The notes below the pieces were generated by a model. It had not been told where the DNA came from. It worked only from the letters and a program-made list of their open reading frames with translations, and did not search any database. From Alphaproteobacteria bacterium (GTDB lineage Bacteria; Pseudomonadota; Alphaproteobacteria; WRDZ01), in NCBI GenBank assembly GCA_009779595.1, contig WRDZ01000027.1, forward strand, positions 1 to 8,321: a stretch of DNA of 8,321 nucleotides, read 5' to 3'. Made by a program: the position numbers and the translations under genes. This document shows positions 6,460-8,321 of the stretch, piece by piece. Each line of letters starts with the position of its first letter. Positions within the stretch are counted from its first letter, which is position 1.

Positions 6460-7279
6460 CTATCCTGTAATTATCGCTGTTTGAAAACACGGCTCGCAGC
6501 AGTTCTATGTTGCGGCCGTGTCCTGCTTTATGCCCCTCGTACCGCCCTTTTATCAAGTACCCGGCCATGTGCATGTCGCCTATCGCGTCCAGCAGCTTGT
6601 GAGCAGCGAACTCGTCCTCGAATTTCAGCCCGCCGCGGTTCAGCACTTTGCCAAAAGGCCCGACTATGATTGCGTTGCCGAAATTCCCCCCGCGCGCGCG
6701 GCCCGTAAGCTTCATCATCAGCACCCAGTTCCAAAGGCAGAAAGTCCGCGCCGACGCAATGCGCGCAAGCTTTTCCATATCGCGCATATCAACGCTGGCC
6801 GATTGCTTCCTTATGGCGCGCCCGTAATCCACCGTCACATCGAACAAGGCTTGGTCATACGGCTCGAACTTGGCCCAGCTGTCGCCGGATTGGACCATCA
6901 CCGGCTGCAGTATTTCCAGCACTTTTGCGGGCTTGTCCTGGATTGCGGGCTGTATCGCGTCAAACCAAACCTTTGCCGAGCCGTCGCAAATCGGCATTTC
7001 GCGGCTGTCGGTTTCTATCAGGGCATTGGTTATGCCGTGCGCGCGCAAGGCGAACATGACGTGCTCTATGGTCGAAACTCCCGCTTGTTCAGAGCCAAGG
7101 CAGGTGCACAGCCTTGTATCATAAACATTGTCATAAGTCGCGGGAATCTGCCGGCCGTCCACGGCAAACCTTATGCCGAAATCGGTTTCGGCCGGAGAAA
7201 TCATCACGCGGCTTTTTTTTCCGCTGTGCAGGCCGGCTCCTTCTATGATTACGCCGGATTTCAATGTTTTTTGTTGCAT
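6449..7279 (-). CDS. lpxC: UDP-3-O-acyl-N-acetylglucosamine deacetylase
   Basis: LpxC is the zinc-dependent deacetylase that removes the N-acetyl group from UDP-3-O-acyl-GlcNAc, the committed step of lipid A synthesis, in the cytoplasm. The protein is 276 residues from the ATG at 7279. Key residues are visible: E72-H73 in STIEHVMFAL, H227-K228 and D231 in AAHKLLDAIGD (zinc ligands H73, H227, D231), and the catalytic-site H254 in EGHKAGHGRN. LHSG (17-20) and ICDGSA (97-102) are also typical. A TTG six codons upstream (7297) is an alternative start; neither has a clear Shine-Dalgarno sequence, and the ATG gives the usual short N-terminus. Two departures stand out. ARTF is followed by CLWNWVLMMK instead of the usual GF..EVE.L block. 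The C-terminus ends 22 residues after H254, shorter than the E. coli enzyme (about 40). Its tail overlaps rpmG. A candidate CtrA box lies 71 bases upstream of the start. Confidence 0.95.
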   Translation of the reverse strand: MQQKTLKSGVIIEGAGLHSGKKSRVMISPAETDFGIRFAVDGRQIPATYDNVYDTRLCTCLGSEQAGVSTIEHVMFALRAHGITNALIETDSREMPICDGSAKVWFDAIQPAIQDKPAKVLEILQPVMVQSGDSWAKFEPYDQALFDVTVDYGRAIRKQSASVDMRDMEKLARIASARTFCLWNWVLMMKLTGRARGGNFGNAIIVGPFGKVLNRGGLKFEDEFAAHKLLDAIGDMHMAGYLIKGRYEGHKAGHGRNIELLRAVFSNSDNYRIAIS

Positions 7280-7349
7280 AATGTGTTGATTGTGCAATAT
7301 TTTGTTGTCTCATGGCAACTTACAATCTGTTTCGCTGTGAAACGTTTGC

Positions 7350-7366
7350 GTTAAGATTTCGTTAAC
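7350..7366. promoter_or_regulatory. Candidate CtrA-type box, TTAA-N7-TTAAC
   Basis: TTAA (7351-7354), seven bases, then TTAA (7362-7365), with flanking G and C, reads GTTAA-N7-TTAAC. It is a perfect palindrome at the ends, so it fits the alphaproteobacterial CtrA consensus TTAA-N7-TTAAC on both strands. It lies between lpxC (71 bases upstream of its ATG) and the 89-residue gene (54 bases upstream). CtrA is a cell-cycle and envelope regulator. Whether this organism has it cannot be seen here. Confidence 0.45.
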
Positions 7367-7419
7367 TAATGTGTGTTACACGTTGAATAGTGCAAATATG
7401 AACAGAAAAGGAAAATGTT

Positions 7420-7689
7420 ATGCCAAGAAGAAATTCTTTCTGGAATAGACATAGCCGTTTCAACTGGTGCTGCCACAGCGGCGTAAGAAGCCCGTTATGG
7501 GGTTTTATGCACCGAGGATACGGCCCCGCGCATTTCAGCGGTGTCTGGGGACGGCGCCTTGACAGAAACGATTTGCGTATGGCCGGAATAGTGGGTGGAT
7601 TTCAACTGCTTCGCGATTTCCTTGACGGACGGCGCGAAGACCGGCAGCAAGCCGCACTGTTGCAGGCGTTCCAAAATCAGGGCAGATAA
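7420..7689 (+). CDS. Arg/Trp-rich hypothetical protein, 89 residues
   Basis: No family is recognised. The ATG has AAGGA at 7408-7412, seven bases upstream, and the frame ends in TAA 45 bases before tgt. The N-terminal half is basic and aromatic (FWNRHSRFNWCCHSG, then PLWGFMHRGYG); the whole protein has about 15 arginines and four tryptophans. The C-terminal half (from about residue 54) looks helical and charged: IVGGFQLLRDFLDGRRED, then QQAALLQAF. There is no signal peptide or clear membrane helix. A nucleic-acid or membrane-surface binding role is conceivable from charge alone. An overlapping minus-strand frame (7495-7692) starts with TTG and lacks a good ribosome site, so this strand is preferred. 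Codon pattern and position between lpxC and tgt support a real but lineage-specific gene. Confidence 0.65.
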   Translation: MPRRNSFWNRHSRFNWCCHSGVRSPLWGFMHRGYGPAHFSGVWGRRLDRNDLRMAGIVGGFQLLRDFLDGRREDRQQAALLQAFQNQGR

Positions 7690-7690
7690 C

Positions 7691-7711
7691 AAAACCCGCT
7701 TGAAAACCCGC
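7691..7711 (+). repeat. 9-base direct repeat overlapping the tgt promoter
   Basis: AAAACCCGC occurs at 7691-7699 and again at 7703-7711, separated by TTG (period 12, just over one helical turn). The second copy overlaps the -35 box of the tgt promoter and its spacer. It could be a tandem binding site for a regulator, or chance. Confidence 0.35.
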
Positions 7712-7728
7712 GTTTATTCTGCTATCAT
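7700..7728 (+). promoter_or_regulatory. Promoter of tgt, set for a leaderless mRNA
   Basis: TTGAAA (7700-7705) and TATCAT (7723-7728) are 17 bases apart. The usual start point, about seven bases after the -10 box, falls on the A of the tgt ATG at 7735. No Shine-Dalgarno sequence is found in ATAGCCTT just upstream of the start. Confidence 0.6.
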
Positions 7729-7734
7729 AGCCTT

Positions 7735-8321
7735 ATGTTGAAATTTGAAATTACGCACAAATCCGGCAAGGCTAGGCGCGGGCAGTTGACCACCGCTCAT
7801 GGGATAATCAACACTCCGGCGTTCATGCCCGTGGGCACTTGCGGTACGGTCAAGGCCATGCGCGCCAGCGACGTGGCTGCCACAGGCGCCGAAATCCTGC
7901 TGGGCAACACCTATCACCTTATGCTGCGGCCCGGAGCCGACCTTGTGGAAGCCCAAGGCGGCCTGCACAAGTTCATGGGCTGGGACAAGCCCATATTGAC
8001 GGACTGCGGCGGCTTCCAGGTGATGAGCCTTTCAAAGCTGCGCAAAATCACCGAAGACGGCGTGACTTTTTCCTCGCACATCAATGGAGCGCGTTATCAC
8101 CTGACACCAGAACTTTCCGTGCAAATCCAGCACAAGCTGGACAGCAACATCACCATGGCGTTCGACGAATGCCCTAAACTGCCCTGCGAATACAAGGATT
8201 TGAAAGCCTCGGTAGAAAGGTCAATGCGCTGGGAAGAACGGTCGCTGAACGCTTTTGTCCGACGCCCCGGCTATGGGATTTTTGCGATAAACCAGGGCGG
8301 GACCGACGAAACCCTGCGCGC
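7735..8321 (+). CDS. tgt: tRNA-guanine transglycosylase, 5' part
   Basis: Bacterial Tgt swaps guanine-34 for preQ1 in tRNAs with GUN anticodons, a step in queuosine synthesis, in the cytoplasm. About 195 residues are present; full enzymes have about 370-390, so the gene runs past the window edge. The N-terminal half of the TIM barrel is clear: HKSGKARRGQL, TPAFMPVGTCGTVKAM (28-42), LLGNTYHLMLRPG (55-67), D90 in TDCGGFQVMSL (the conserved catalytic-site aspartate) and D144 in AFDECP, matching the substrate-binding aspartate of known enzymes. The nucleophile aspartate and the C-terminal zinc cysteines lie outside the window. Oddities are cysteine for the usual serine after D90 and cysteine for alanine in GTCGTV. 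The ATG at 7735 gives the standard N-terminus, and no ribosome site precedes it. queA, often the upstream neighbour, is not here. Confidence 0.96.
   Translation, partial: MLKFEITHKSGKARRGQLTTAHGIINTPAFMPVGTCGTVKAMRASDVAATGAEILLGNTYHLMLRPGADLVEAQGGLHKFMGWDKPILTDCGGFQVMSLSKLRKITEDGVTFSSHINGARYHLTPELSVQIQHKLDSNITMAFDECPKLPCEYKDLKASVERSMRWEERSLNAFVRRPGYGIFAINQGGTDETLR

Noticed and set aside
6518..7354. Plus-strand open frame of 278 codons across lpxC
   Set aside because: lpxC on the minus strand has all its catalytic motifs. This frame is its antisense shadow.
1..8321. CRISPR array, tRNA or rRNA genes, insertion sequences, prophage
   Set aside because: I saw no regularly spaced repeats, no cloverleaf-like sequence, no transposase or integrase frame and no target-site duplications.

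Overview
The window looks like a chromosomal stretch from a Gram-negative alphaproteobacterium, probably an uncultured or host-associated lineage. It carries an outer-membrane TolC-type protein and LpxC, so the cell makes an outer membrane with lipid A. Its zinc-free L33, its ThpR, its LpxC and its Tgt read like alphaproteobacterial versions. A TTAA-N7-TTAAC site, the CtrA-type box, lies beside lpxC. The lineage is inferred from recall of these families, not from a search.

Layout, left to right. Positions 1-801 are the 3' part of a TolC-family outer-membrane efflux gene. A well-formed promoter with a palindrome in its spacer then drives a 569-residue protein of unknown function (958-2667) with a central coiled coil and a C-terminal beta-rich module. 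It is the best candidate here for an undescribed accessory or defence-type protein. A hairpin follows, then thpR (2782-3330), whose first HxT motif is altered. Next is a large gene (3429-5789) with its own promoter and terminator. It encodes a 786-residue protein with a class III (type IV pilin) signal, a Pro/Ala linker, a repetitive stalk-like region, a motif resembling shufflon PilV tips and a cysteine-rich C-terminus. No other pilus gene is nearby.

The right part is housekeeping. A small conserved-looking gene lies on the minus strand (5911-6150), divergent from rpmG (6286-6459, ribosomal protein L33). lpxC is on the minus strand (6449-7279) and its 3' end overlaps that of rpmG. A divergent region with the candidate CtrA box precedes an 89-residue Arg/Trp-rich unknown protein (7420-7689). 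tgt follows (from 7735, cut by the window edge), with a promoter placed so that its mRNA would be leaderless.

The genes do not form one operon. Most have their own promoter or face a different direction. The common theme is the cell envelope (TolC, pilin-like adhesin, LpxC) mixed with RNA and translation genes (ThpR, L33, Tgt). No tRNA, rRNA, CRISPR array, insertion sequence or transposase was seen, and no gene-free stretch exceeds 300 bases.
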